A stretch of 64,000 nt of DNA from Coprothermobacter proteolyticus DSM 5265 (GTDB taxonomy: Bacteria > Coprothermobacterota > Coprothermobacteria > Coprothermobacterales > Coprothermobacteraceae), in the NCBI RefSeq assembly GCF_000020945.1, contig NC_011295.1, forward strand, positions 682,001 to 746,000, in the 5' to 3' direction. The notes below the pieces were generated by a model that was given only the letters and a program-made list of their open reading frames with translations, had not been told where the DNA came from and ran no database searches. The position numbers were made by a program, and so were the translations under genes. Within the stretch, counting starts at the first letter, position 1, and each line of letters starts with the position of its first letter. Below, in pieces: positions 26,641 through 35,470 of this stretch.

Positions 26641-27710
26641 TGGGATTTCAAATATTAACCATAAACCCGGGTTCTACAAGTACGAAAGTTGCCTGGTTTG
26701 ATGATGATAAGTTGGTTTGGAAGGATTCAGTGGAGCACGATGCTGTAACGCTGTCACAGTTTCCTAGTATTGCTGCTCAGTTTGAACTGAGAGCTTCAGA
26801 AGTGGAAAAAGCCGTAGAAAAGCACGGCAGTGATTTGAATACCCTCGATGCTGTTGTGGGACGTGGCGGTTTGCTTCGCCCCATCTCCAGTGGTGTGTAT
26901 AGTGTGAATGAGACCATGCTTAAAGAGCTTATCGATGCACGCTATGGTGAGCATGCATCAAACTTAGGCGCTCCCATTGCCCATGCTATAGCATCAAAAG
27001 TCGGGTGTCCTGCTTTCATTGTTGACCCGGTAGTAGTTGACGAAATGGATGACATTTCCAGGCTTAGCGGTTGGCCTGAACTTCCTCGAAAGAGTATTTT
27101 TCATGCTCTAAATCAGAAAGCAGTTGCTCGTCGCGTGGCAAGGGATTTTTTCTCAGTACCTTATGAACAGCTCAATCTCATAGTAGCTCACCTAGGTGGT
27201 GGCATTAGCATTGGCGCTCACAAAAAGGGACGCGTTGTGGATGTGAATAACGCTCTTGGTGGAGAAGGACCTATGAGCCCTGAAAGAGCAGGGACCCTGC
27301 CCATCATGAAACTGGCAGATTATCTGTACGAGCACAAACCTGATAGAAAAGAGTTTTCTAAGAAGCTCGTTGGTAAAGGTGGATGGGTAGCCCACCTAGG
27401 AACAAATAGTGGTAAAGATCTAGAGGAACGTGTAAAAAATGGAGATGAACATGCAATACTTATCCTAAAAGCCACCGGTTATCAAATTAGTAAGTGGATA
27501 GCTCAGATGGCTGTGGCGCTAGCAGGGGAAGTAGACGGAATAATCATAACAGGCGGGCTGGCATATATCCCTGAGTTAGTTGACTTTATTCAGGAAAGAG
27601 TCCTCTGGATCGCTCCTGTTTTTGTTGTGCCTGGAGAGGATGAAATGCTGGCTTTAGCAGAAGGCGCTCTTAGAGTGCTACGAGGACAGGAGGAAGCGAA
27701 GACATACTAG
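26640..27710 (+). CDS. buk: Butyrate kinase, second copy
   Basis: A 356-residue paralogue of the kinase at 24654. It shows TINPGSTSTKVAWF, GRGGLLRPISSGVY, HALNQKAVARR, AHLGGGISIGAHKKG and IIITGGLAYIPE. The two copies flank ptb and differ widely in sequence, so they are old duplicates or separate acquisitions that may take different chain lengths. One-base overlap with ptb indicates coupled translation. Confidence 0.92.
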   Translation: MGFQILTINPGSTSTKVAWFDDDKLVWKDSVEHDAVTLSQFPSIAAQFELRASEVEKAVEKHGSDLNTLDAVVGRGGLLRPISSGVYSVNETMLKELIDARYGEHASNLGAPIAHAIASKVGCPAFIVDPVVVDEMDDISRLSGWPELPRKSIFHALNQKAVARRVARDFFSVPYEQLNLIVAHLGGGISIGAHKKGRVVDVNNALGGEGPMSPERAGTLPIMKLADYLYEHKPDRKEFSKKLVGKGGWVAHLGTNSGKDLEERVKNGDEHAILILKATGYQISKWIAQMAVALAGEVDGIIITGGLAYIPELVDFIQERVLWIAPVFVVPGEDEMLALAEGALRVLRGQEEAKTY

Positions 27711-27711
27711 C

Positions 27712-28344
27712 ATGATTGCTCAATTAAGCACGTTTTTCGATGAGGAGAGTTTGATTGCGCTAACAGGACCTCGTGGTTCAGGTAAGACAGAAATTGCAAT
27801 TAACTTGATGGCGAATTTCGACAATGTTCAGGTTTACGACGCTGACATGTACAAACCTTTGATGAGAGCTCGAGATGTCGCAATGGGCGACCGAAGGGAA
27901 GGAAGTATAAACCCTCAGTGGAAATACATGGATACACCTGTTATTGAATATACTCCTGAAGTATGGTTGAAACAAGGACTTAAAGTAGTTCTGGACATGG
28001 GTGGTGGCGAACTTGGACTGGTTCCCTTAACCACCATGAAGAACTTGCTGCGGGATAGGAACATATTGTTTTACGTAGTGGTTAATCCTTATAGGCCGCA
28101 AGCAGAGTTTTTGGTAAGACGTGTTCTGTCCATGCTTCCTGAACCACCGAATTTTATTCTGAATCCACATCTATTGGATGAAACGGATGCGGATGTGGTT
28201 CTCCATGGTTTGGAACTTTATAAGGAAATGCACTTGCCTGAGCCAAGCATTTTGGTACTGTTGGAACAAGTGGCTAAAGAGGTCGAGAAGGTGGTAGATT
28301 TACCACTTTTCCCAATAAGAAGATATTTGCAAATGGAGGTGTAA
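27712..28344 (+). CDS. P-loop ATPase of unknown function in the Vor operon
   Basis: A 210-residue protein starting one base after the second buk. It has a clean Walker A (GPRGSGKTE, about residues 19-27), an acidic strand VVLDMGGGELGLVP in the Walker-B-like position, and FYVVVNPYRP, recalling the MinD/CobQ class of SIMIBI ATPases. No membrane or metal motifs are seen. Its position between the kinases and the 2-oxoacid oxidoreductase suggests a role in assembly, activation or sensing for that system, but this is inference. Confidence 0.6.
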   Translation: MIAQLSTFFDEESLIALTGPRGSGKTEIAINLMANFDNVQVYDADMYKPLMRARDVAMGDRREGSINPQWKYMDTPVIEYTPEVWLKQGLKVVLDMGGGELGLVPLTTMKNLLRDRNILFYVVVNPYRPQAEFLVRRVLSMLPEPPNFILNPHLLDETDADVVLHGLELYKEMHLPEPSILVLLEQVAKEVEKVVDLPLFPIRRYLQMEV

Positions 28345-28348
28345 GAGC

Positions 28349-28582
28349 ATGAGTGAACAGGCTCTGAAAGTTGTCATCGATGAAGAGCTATGCAAGCAAT
28401 GCGAGCTCTGTGTCGCAATTTGTCCCATGCATGTGCTGAGGATTTCTAGCAAAATAAACAGCAAAGGTTTCCACCCTGCAGAGCTTTTTGACAATGACAA
28501 ATGCATAAGCTGTGGATTTTGTGCTATGACATGCCCTGAAAGGGCTATCGCTGTTTACAAGCCGGAGGTGGAAAAAGCATGA
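28349..28582 (+). CDS. 2-oxoacid:ferredoxin oxidoreductase delta (2x[4Fe-4S]) subunit
   Basis: A 77-residue polyferredoxin subunit with two CxxCxxCxxxCP motifs (CKQCELCVAICP and CISCGFCAMTCP). It passes electrons from the TPP centre to free ferredoxin. It opens the delta-alpha-beta-gamma order; a GGAGG site precedes ATG 28349, and its stop overlaps the alpha start. Confidence 0.9.
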   Translation: MSEQALKVVIDEELCKQCELCVAICPMHVLRISSKINSKGFHPAELFDNDKCISCGFCAMTCPERAIAVYKPEVEKA

Positions 28583-29634
28583 GTGAACGCATATTGATGA
28601 AGGGTAATGAGGCTGTTGGCGAAGCAGCAGTGAGAGCCGGTTGTAGATTGTATTTCGGGTACCCCATAACACCTGCTAGTGAAATTGCAGAGTACATGGC
28701 ATACCGCTTACCACAGGTGGGAGGAATATTCATCCAAGCCGAGTCTGAGCTCGCTGCGTCGAACATGGTCTATGGTGCGGCAGCAGCGGGAAAGTATGCC
28801 ATGACGGCCTCAAGTAGTCCTGGTATATCCCTTATGCAGGAAGCGCTTTCTTATATGGCAGGAGCGGAAGTTCCAGGTTTATTTGTGGATGCTGTACGCG
28901 GCGGTCCAGGACTGGGTGATATTCAGGCTGCTCAGAGCGATTATTTCCAATTGACCAAAGGCGGTGGCCATGGCGACTATCATTTAATTGTGTTCGCACC
29001 ATACACCATACAAGAGGTCATAAACATTATGCCCGTCGCATTTGAGACTGCTTTTAAGTATAGAAACCCTGTTGTGATTGCCATAGATGGTCTAATCGGC
29101 CAAATGATGGAAGCCGTGGAATTTCCATACTTTGTTAACCCAGATGAGATCGCGTTGCCAGATTGGGCACTGAGCGGTAAATTCCGTCATGGGAATAAGA
29201 AGAACGTAAATACTTCGCTGGAATTGGATCCAGAAAAACTTGAAGTCATTAACTGGCGTTTGCAAGCAAAATATCGTGAAATAGAAGAAAAAGAATCGAG
29301 ATACGATTACGTAGGTGTGGACAATCCTGAGACACTGGTGGTTGCATATGGTACAGTAGCCAGGGTCACTATGTCGGCGCTTAAGAAGATGCTTGGTGAA
29401 GGTAAGAGTATAGGGCTATTTAGGCCAATAACCATATGGCCGTTCCCAGGTAAGGCGTTAGCTCAAAAGGCTGCCAATGCAAAACGTATTGTGGCACTGG
29501 AAATGTCTGCTGGCCAAATGATTGAGGATGTGAAGTTAAGCGTGTTCGATCCCAATAAGGAATATGAGTTCCATGGACATCCAGGCGGAACAACATTTAC
29601 GCCTTCCGAAATAGAGCAAATACTAAGAGGGTGA
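28579..29634 (+). CDS. vorB: 2-oxoacid:ferredoxin oxidoreductase alpha subunit (VorB-like)
   Basis: A 351-residue pyrimidine-binding subunit. It includes GNEAVGEAAVRAGCRLYFGYPITPASEI in the start region, the TASSSPGISLMQEALSYM segment and the RGGPGLGDIQAAQSD motif. It is similar to the branched-chain 3-methyl-2-oxobutanoate (VorB) group; the phosphate butyryltransferase and kinases next to it support that over pyruvate. Substrate assignment remains an inference. Confidence 0.88.
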   Translation: MSERILMKGNEAVGEAAVRAGCRLYFGYPITPASEIAEYMAYRLPQVGGIFIQAESELAASNMVYGAAAAGKYAMTASSSPGISLMQEALSYMAGAEVPGLFVDAVRGGPGLGDIQAAQSDYFQLTKGGGHGDYHLIVFAPYTIQEVINIMPVAFETAFKYRNPVVIAIDGLIGQMMEAVEFPYFVNPDEIALPDWALSGKFRHGNKKNVNTSLELDPEKLEVINWRLQAKYREIEEKESRYDYVGVDNPETLVVAYGTVARVTMSALKKMLGEGKSIGLFRPITIWPFPGKALAQKAANAKRIVALEMSAGQMIEDVKLSVFDPNKEYEFHGHPGGTTFTPSEIEQILRG

Positions 29635-29639
29635 TGTGC

Positions 29640-30392
29640 ATGAAGATAGTTTATGAGAGACCAAAAACATTGGAAAAGGTGGTGAACCACTATTGCCCTG
29701 GTTGTCACCATGGCATATTGCACGCTCTCATCGCTGAAGTCTTGGATGAAATGAATCTGGCTGACAAGACTGTTGGCGTGGCCCCGGTAGGATGCGCTGT
29801 CATGGCATACAACTACCTAGACATTGACTGGATAGAGGCACCGCATGGACGCGCAGTAGCCATAGCTACGGGTATAAAACTAGCTCATCCAGACATTTTG
29901 GTGTTTACCTATCAAGGAGACGGTGATGCGGCATCGATTGGCCTAGCTGAGACGCTTTATGGCGCCATTAGAGGAATAAATGTGACCACGTTCATGTACA
30001 ACAACGCAATTTACGGCATGACAGGCGGACAGATGGCTCCTACCACACTCATAGGCATGAAAACTACTACATCTCCCTATGGAAGAGATCCTAGACGCGA
30101 AGGTTATCCAGTGAAAATGGCAGAAACTATTGCTTTGCAAGATGGTACGGCTTTTTCAGTCCGGAGTGCGCTTTTTAATCCGAAAGCTATCACTGAAACT
30201 AAAAACCACATTAGGCACGCTTTTGAGCTTCAAATGAATGGTGAAGGATTTACATTCCTTGAAGTAGTTGGCACTTGCCCAACTAACTGGGGAATGACTC
30301 CTGTAGAAGCCAGCGAATTTGCAAAGAATGAAATGGTGAAGACATATCCGCTTGGGATTAAGAAAGATGTAAAAAGGAGTGAGACAAGATGA
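29640..30392 (+). CDS. vorA: 2-oxoacid:ferredoxin oxidoreductase beta (TPP) subunit
   Basis: A 250-residue TPP-binding subunit with CPGCHHGI near the N terminus, VGVAPVGCAV, the TPP/Mg motif YQGDGDAASIGLAE, and the conserved NNAIYGMTGGQMAPTT loop. A GAGGGTG ribosome site favours ATG 29640 over GTG 29631. It carries two-electron chemistry on the TPP adduct. It overlaps the gamma start by 4 bases. Confidence 0.9.
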   Translation: MKIVYERPKTLEKVVNHYCPGCHHGILHALIAEVLDEMNLADKTVGVAPVGCAVMAYNYLDIDWIEAPHGRAVAIATGIKLAHPDILVFTYQGDGDAASIGLAETLYGAIRGINVTTFMYNNAIYGMTGGQMAPTTLIGMKTTTSPYGRDPRREGYPVKMAETIALQDGTAFSVRSALFNPKAITETKNHIRHAFELQMNGEGFTFLEVVGTCPTNWGMTPVEASEFAKNEMVKTYPLGIKKDVKRSETR

Positions 30393-30937
30393 CGCGCAAC
30401 GTAGTCGCAGCTGGTTTTGGGGGCCAAGGCGTCATGCTGCTAGGGCAAATCTTGGCACTGGCAGCAACTCAGAAGCAGCTAAACGCCACCTGGTTACCTT
30501 CATATGGTCCTGAGCAACGTGGGGGAACAGCAAACTGTACGGTTGTGGTTTCTGACGAAGAAATTGGATCTCCTGTGGTGGATAAACCCATGTATGTGGT
30601 CATTATGAACAACCCGTCCATGGAAAAGTTTGAAAAGATGGTGGAACCAAATGGCACTGTTATTTTGAACAGCACTCTTATAACATTGGAGCCCAAGCGT
30701 ACTGATGTAAATTACCTTAAAGTTCCAGCCAATGAATTGGCAGAGCAGGCTGGTTCACAGAGAAGTGCAAACATGGTTATGCTCGGAGTCATCGGTTGGC
30801 TCTGGAAAGACATTTTCACATTGGAAGAGTTGGAGCAGGCTATGGTCGAAAAAGTTGGCGACAAGCGTCCACAGCTGGTTGAAACCAATAAAAAGGCCAT
30901 AGAACTTGGATATGAATTCGCCAAAAACCTTGTTTAA
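30389..30937 (+). CDS. vorC: 2-oxoacid:ferredoxin oxidoreductase gamma subunit
   Basis: A 182-residue CoA-binding-side subunit. It starts MTRNVVAAGFGGQGVMLLGQIL, a family hallmark, and contains PSYGPEQRGGTANCTVVVS. An AAAAGGAGTG site precedes ATG 30389. Together with the three upstream genes it forms a complete four-subunit enzyme; the Nudix gene begins inside its 3' end. Confidence 0.9.
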   Translation: MTRNVVAAGFGGQGVMLLGQILALAATQKQLNATWLPSYGPEQRGGTANCTVVVSDEEIGSPVVDKPMYVVIMNNPSMEKFEKMVEPNGTVILNSTLITLEPKRTDVNYLKVPANELAEQAGSQRSANMVMLGVIGWLWKDIFTLEELEQAMVEKVGDKRPQLVETNKKAIELGYEFAKNLV

Positions 30938-31415
30938 GGGAAAATTCCTTGAGCTTGAACTGATACAGGAGAAATATGAAGTTGTAAGGCGCCCAGCAGC
31001 TGTGGGCGCCTTGGTTTATTGGTGTAGCCAGGAAAAAATAGTTATGGTAAAACACAAGCGGCCCGCTGTAAACGACTGGGTGTGGGAAATAGTGGCTGGC
31101 ATTGTTGAACCTGGTGAAAGTTTGATAAATGCTGTAGAAAGAGAAGTTATGGAGGAAGTCGGGCTCACTGTTAAAAGTGTTGTGGGCCTTGGATCTTTCT
31201 ATCCTACTCCTGGCTACAGCGATGAAGTTATCCATCTCTTTTACGTAGAGGCTGACAACAGCAAACTTAATAGGAACGACACTGATGAAGATTTAGAGCC
31301 TTTTGCGCTTAAAATTGAAGATGTATGGAAGCTGGAGCACAAGGACATGAAAACATTACTCTCACTTTACTTAAGCAAAGCAAAAGGCTTGTTGAAGAAT
31401 ATGAACAATGGCTAG
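30912..31415 (+). CDS. Nudix hydrolase, ADP-ribose pyrophosphatase type
   Basis: A 167-residue hydrolase of the NudF/ADP-ribose diphosphatase kind. The full Nudix box is present (G-IVEPG-E-SLINAVE-RE-VMEE-VGL), followed by YPTPGYSDEVIHLF, typical of ADP-ribose pyrophosphatases. ATG 30912 is preferred over TTG 30906, which adds two residues. It overlaps vorC by 26 bases and the recombinase frame by about 90. Linkage to xerD and deoB resembles Bacillus. Confidence 0.85.
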   Translation: MNSPKTLFKGKFLELELIQEKYEVVRRPAAVGALVYWCSQEKIVMVKHKRPAVNDWVWEIVAGIVEPGESLINAVEREVMEEVGLTVKSVVGLGSFYPTPGYSDEVIHLFYVEADNSKLNRNDTDEDLEPFALKIEDVWKLEHKDMKTLLSLYLSKAKGLLKNMNNG

Positions 31416-32194
31416 TCCTAAGAAAACAAGCTTCACCTAGGACTGTACGTTCTTACCTAAAGGATGTTGACGATTTCTTAGCTTTTGTGGAACAGGAGCG
31501 TTCCACCGACATTGAGTTGTTTAAACAGTTCCTTCACGATAAGGGACTTTCTCCTTCAACCGTAGCGAGAAAACTTTCAGCTGTTTCTTCTTTTTCTGCT
31601 TTCCTTAGAAGACAGGGTATAGCACTTGAATTTGAAAGGCCAAAGGTAAAAATACCTCAAAAGCTCATGCAAGTGCCTAACTGGAATGATCTTGACCAGC
31701 TTGTAGACGAAGTACAAGATCACGAGGTGAGATTGGCGCTAAGAATGATGCTCCATTGTGGTTTACGAGCTTCTGAAGTACTTGAACTTCGATGGTCAGA
31801 CATAGGCGACGATTATATGCTGGTTAGAGGGAAGGGTGGAAAACAGCGCATGCTACCCGTATCTGAAGCCATCAGAACAGATATTGAGTCAATCAAGAGA
31901 AAGGGTTCTTATGTGTTTTGCGACAAAAAAGGAAAGAAAAGGTCTAGAGTCTGGCTGTGGCGAAAGACCCGAGCTTTTCTAGGTACACATCCTCACATTC
32001 TCAGACACGCTTTTGCCACTGAACTTACTAATTATGCTGACATCAGGGTTGTACAAGAATCTCTCGGACACAGTGATATAACAACAACCCAACGTTACAC
32101 CCATGTTTACCGCGAAGCTCTCAAGGAGCTCGTGGAAGGAAAGAGTTTATTAGGAGGCGAAACCATAGATGACGATGAAAGAGAAGGTATTTAA
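31325..32194 (+). CDS. xerD: Tyrosine recombinase XerD-like
   Basis: A 289-residue site-specific recombinase. It has a SAM-like N-terminal domain (SPRTVRSYLKDVDDFLAFV) and the catalytic Arg in HCGLRASEVLELRW, Lys in RGKGGKQRMLPV, His-x-x-Arg in HILRHAFATEL, the LGHSDITTT box and Tyr in TQRYTHV. Position between nudix and deoB matches chromosomal XerD (ripX) rather than a mobile integrase. The N-terminal 25 residues overlap the Nudix gene; no other in-frame start exists until the core, so ATG 31325 is kept. Confidence 0.86.
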   Translation: MEAGAQGHENITLTLLKQSKRLVEEYEQWLVLRKQASPRTVRSYLKDVDDFLAFVEQERSTDIELFKQFLHDKGLSPSTVARKLSAVSSFSAFLRRQGIALEFERPKVKIPQKLMQVPNWNDLDQLVDEVQDHEVRLALRMMLHCGLRASEVLELRWSDIGDDYMLVRGKGGKQRMLPVSEAIRTDIESIKRKGSYVFCDKKGKKRSRVWLWRKTRAFLGTHPHILRHAFATELTNYADIRVVQESLGHSDITTTQRYTHVYREALKELVEGKSLLGGETIDDDEREGI

Positions 32195-33350
32195 ACGTGT
32201 TTTCTTAGTTGTCATTGACAGCTTTGGCGTTGGAGCAGAGCCTGATTGGGCAGAATATGGGGATGACCCAAGTTTGAACACAGCGCTTCACGTCATCGAC
32301 GACAGACCTGCTCCGTCTTTTTTGTGGAGCAGAGGACTTGGTTACTTGCTTAAGGAAGAACCAATAAAACAGCCCAGCGTTGTGGCAAAACTGCAGGAAC
32401 TCTCTAAAGGGAAAGACTCTACTACTGGGCACTGGGAAATTGCAGGATTAGTTATGACTACACCTTTTCCAACCTATCCCCATGGTTTTCCTCCAGAGGT
32501 TATGGAGGAATTTGAACGTAGAATTGGCACGAAAACACTGGGAAACTTTCCAGCTTCAGGAACTGAAATAATCAAACAATTAGGGGAAGAACATATGCGC
32601 ACTGGTTATCCCATTGTTTACACTTCGGCAGATTCAGTTTTCCAAATAGCTGCTCACGAAGACGTCATACCAGTGGAAGACTTGTATCGGATGTGCGAGA
32701 TCGCTCGAGAACTTCTTACTGGCGACCATGCCGTTGCAAGGGTCATAGCTAGACCTTTTGCGGGGAAGCCAGGTGAATTCTACCGTACGCCCAGAAGACG
32801 TGATTTTTCTCTTCCTCCGCTGGGGCATACCATACTCGATGAACTTGTGGAGAAGGGAATACCTGTAGTTGCCGTAGGAAAAATCCATGATCTTTTCGCG
32901 GGTAGAGGAATCTCTCAGAGTGTGCACACAGAAAATGACGCTGAGGGAATTAAGGCTTTGCAGGAGTTATCGAAAACTTTCCAACAGCGAGGACTAGTTT
33001 TTGCTAACTTGGTAGATTCTGATATGATTTATGGGCACAGAAGAAACGTAGAAGGCTATTATCAAAACATAATGATGATCGATGAAGGACTGAGCTTGCT
33101 CTATGATAATCTAACAAACGAAGATTTGCTTATCGTTACTGCAGATCATGGTAACGACCCCACATTCCCTAAACATACTGACCATACTCGAGAATACGTG
33201 TCCTTTATAGCCTGCTCACCGAGTTTTACTGAAGGCTCTTTTCTGGGAACGCTTCGTGGATACGTGCACATAGCACAGACAGTGATTGAAGCATTAGGAG
33301 TAGAAAGTGCAAGAAAGTGGGGAAGAACTCTTTTGAAGGAGGATGTATAA
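32169..33350 (+). CDS. deoB: Phosphopentomutase
   Basis: A 393-residue alkaline-phosphatase-superfamily mutase interconverting (deoxy)ribose 1- and 5-phosphate. Metal-binding motifs are visible: VVIDSFGVGAEPD, the catalytic Thr in KDSTTGHWEIAG, the ligands NLVDSDMIYGHRR and TADHGNDPTFPKHTDHTRE. An AGGAGGCG site favours ATG 32169. It feeds sugar from the two phosphorylases downstream into central metabolism. Confidence 0.94.
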   Translation: MTMKEKVFKRVFLVVIDSFGVGAEPDWAEYGDDPSLNTALHVIDDRPAPSFLWSRGLGYLLKEEPIKQPSVVAKLQELSKGKDSTTGHWEIAGLVMTTPFPTYPHGFPPEVMEEFERRIGTKTLGNFPASGTEIIKQLGEEHMRTGYPIVYTSADSVFQIAAHEDVIPVEDLYRMCEIARELLTGDHAVARVIARPFAGKPGEFYRTPRRRDFSLPPLGHTILDELVEKGIPVVAVGKIHDLFAGRGISQSVHTENDAEGIKALQELSKTFQQRGLVFANLVDSDMIYGHRRNVEGYYQNIMMIDEGLSLLYDNLTNEDLLIVTADHGNDPTFPKHTDHTREYVSFIACSPSFTEGSFLGTLRGYVHIAQTVIEALGVESARKWGRTLLKEDV

Positions 33351-33352
33351 AA

Positions 33353-34174
33353 GTGGACATCAGAGACATGGTGACTGAAACTATTCAATTCTTAGAAAAG
33401 AAGATGGACAGACCTGATGTTGCTATAATCATCGGTTCTGGTCTGGGTAACTTAGTTAAGAGAATGGACGTTAAAGTTCGAATACCTTACCACGATATAC
33501 CTCATTTCCCAAAGAGTACCGTGAAAGGTCATGCTGGCGAAATCCTTTCAGGGGTCATAGGTAAGAACAAGGTTATGGCTTTTAGTGGCAGATTTCACTA
33601 CTATGAAGGCTACAGCATGGCAGAAGTTACCTACCCTGTCAGGGTAGCCAAACTATTGGGAGCCAAATTGCTCATTGTAACTAATGCGGCAGGAGGATTA
33701 AACCCTAAGTTCCATGTAGGTGATTTGATGCTCATAACCGACCATATCAACTTCATGGGCGTGAATCCCTTAATAGGTCCAAATGTGGAAGAATGGGGTC
33801 CCCGCTTTGTTGACCTTTATCACGTTTACAGCGAGCAGCACATGAATAAGCTACGTGAAATAGCAGTCAGGAAAGGTTTAACTCTGCGTGAGGGTGTGTA
33901 CTTAGCTGTTTCCGGTCCTACGTACGAAACTCATGCTGAGTTGAAAATGATGCAAGGATTCGGAGCAGATGCAGTGGGCATGAGCACAGTTCCAGAATGC
34001 ATTGTAGCTGCACACATGAGCCTACCCGTATTGGGTGTATCTGTGATAACGGATATGGCTCTCCCATATATCATTCAGGACATCAGTCATGAGATGGTAT
34101 TAGCGGCGGCGGAAGAAGCCAGTGAAAGATTAAGTGATCTGATTTGGGAATTTCTTCAGGAGGTGACCTTGTAG
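33353..34174 (+). CDS. punA: Purine nucleoside phosphorylase
   Basis: A 273-residue trimeric-type (PNP class) enzyme splitting purine nucleosides with phosphate. It has IIIGSGLGNLV, the GRFHYYEGYSM segment, TNAAGGLNPKFHVGDLM, the AVSGPTYET motif and MSTVPECIVA. AAGGAGG (33336-) supports GTG 33353. One-base overlap with pdp shows the pair is coupled. Confidence 0.93.
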   Translation: MDIRDMVTETIQFLEKKMDRPDVAIIIGSGLGNLVKRMDVKVRIPYHDIPHFPKSTVKGHAGEILSGVIGKNKVMAFSGRFHYYEGYSMAEVTYPVRVAKLLGAKLLIVTNAAGGLNPKFHVGDLMLITDHINFMGVNPLIGPNVEEWGPRFVDLYHVYSEQHMNKLREIAVRKGLTLREGVYLAVSGPTYETHAELKMMQGFGADAVGMSTVPECIVAAHMSLPVLGVSVITDMALPYIIQDISHEMVLAAAEEASERLSDLIWEFLQEVTL

Positions 34175-35463
34175 TGTTACCTCAGGAGTTCATAAGAGTA
34201 AAGCGAGACGGTGAAAAACATACCAGGGATTCTATGAAAGAATTCTTTTCACAGTACCTCAATGGTAATGTAGCTGATTACCAAATTTCAGCTTGGTTAA
34301 TGGCAGCGTTCTTAAAAGGTTTGGACGATGAAGAAACATTTTGGTTAACTGAGCAAATTGTTAGTAGTGGCGAAAAGCTGGATCTCAGCGACATAGATGG
34401 AATAAAAGTGGACAAACACTCTTCTGGCGGTGTGGGTGACAAAGTCTCCTTGGCCATAGTGCCACTTTTAGCGTCAACGGGCTTAGTAGTTTCTAAAATG
34501 AGTGGCCGTGGTTTAGGACACACAGGAGGAACCATCGACAAGCTGGAATCCATTCCTGGGCTGCGAACCGAGTTCTCTACAGAGGAGTTCAAGGCACTCT
34601 TGAGACGTGCGGGTTTAGCCATCGTCTCTCAGTCCGAAAGCCTAGCACCTTTAGATAAGAAGCTCTACAGTTTGAGAGATGTAACTGCAACTGTGGAATC
34701 TTTACCTTTGATTGCTTCCAGCATAATGTCAAAGAAGATTGCCGTAGGCAGCGACCTGGTAAGTTTGGATGTAAAACTAGGTAATGGGGCATTCATAACT
34801 AGCCTGGAAGATGCCAAAGAGCTTTGCAGAATCATGATGAGCTTAGCTGAACAATTTGGTAGAAAGGTGGAAATTCATGTCACCGACATGAATGAACCAC
34901 TGGGATGCAGTGTTGGCAACTCTCTTGAAGTAATCGAAGCTTTGGAATTCCTCAAAGGCAAGGTAGAAAACAGGTTCGCTACACTGGTAAAGGAACTGTA
35001 CAAAGATACTGTGAACAGTACAGGTGTAGAAGCTCCTGACGTAGATCAACTTATCGCTTCAGGTAAGCCCCTGGAGAAGTTTGCACAAATGATAGAGGCT
35101 CAGAGTGGAGATCCTAAAGTGGTAGAAGATTATTCCTTACTTCCCATGGCCAAAAGCGTTCATGAACTCAGAGCACAGCAGTCAGGCTATTTGACGTTCG
35201 TAGATACAAAGGAAGTGGGCATGGCAGTAGTTGAGCTGGGTGGCGGACGAAAGAAAAAAGAAGACAACATTGATCATGGCGTTGGTATAAAGTTCCTTGT
35301 TGAAGGTGGTAGCAAAGTCGATGCTGGTGATATCGTGGCGCTTGTGTATTTCAATAATGAAAATACCCTAAATAGTGCACTAAAGAGGCTTGAGCATGCT
35401 TTTACTATAACGGAGACAGAACCCCAGGAGCGGCCACTTATTTGGTGGAGTAGTTACCAATAA
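34174..35463 (+). CDS. pdp: Pyrimidine-nucleoside phosphorylase
   Basis: A 429-residue enzyme of the thymidine/pyrimidine phosphorylase family. It shows KVDKHSSGGVGDKVSLAI, MSGRGLGHTGGTIDKLESI, SIMSKKIAVGSD and the C-terminal ELGGGRKKKEDNIDHGVGI. GTG 34174 follows CAGGAGGTG in punA. With deoB and punA it completes nucleoside breakdown. Confidence 0.93.
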   Translation: MLPQEFIRVKRDGEKHTRDSMKEFFSQYLNGNVADYQISAWLMAAFLKGLDDEETFWLTEQIVSSGEKLDLSDIDGIKVDKHSSGGVGDKVSLAIVPLLASTGLVVSKMSGRGLGHTGGTIDKLESIPGLRTEFSTEEFKALLRRAGLAIVSQSESLAPLDKKLYSLRDVTATVESLPLIASSIMSKKIAVGSDLVSLDVKLGNGAFITSLEDAKELCRIMMSLAEQFGRKVEIHVTDMNEPLGCSVGNSLEVIEALEFLKGKVENRFATLVKELYKDTVNSTGVEAPDVDQLIASGKPLEKFAQMIEAQSGDPKVVEDYSLLPMAKSVHELRAQQSGYLTFVDTKEVGMAVVELGGGRKKKEDNIDHGVGIKFLVEGGSKVDAGDIVALVYFNNENTLNSALKRLEHAFTITETEPQERPLIWWSSYQ

Positions 35464-35470
35464 TTGAGTC

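Noticed and set aside
31325-32194. Mobile-element integrase
   Set aside because: Neighbours nudF, deoB, punA and pdp match the usual chromosomal xerD locus, and no att repeats or phage genes are present.
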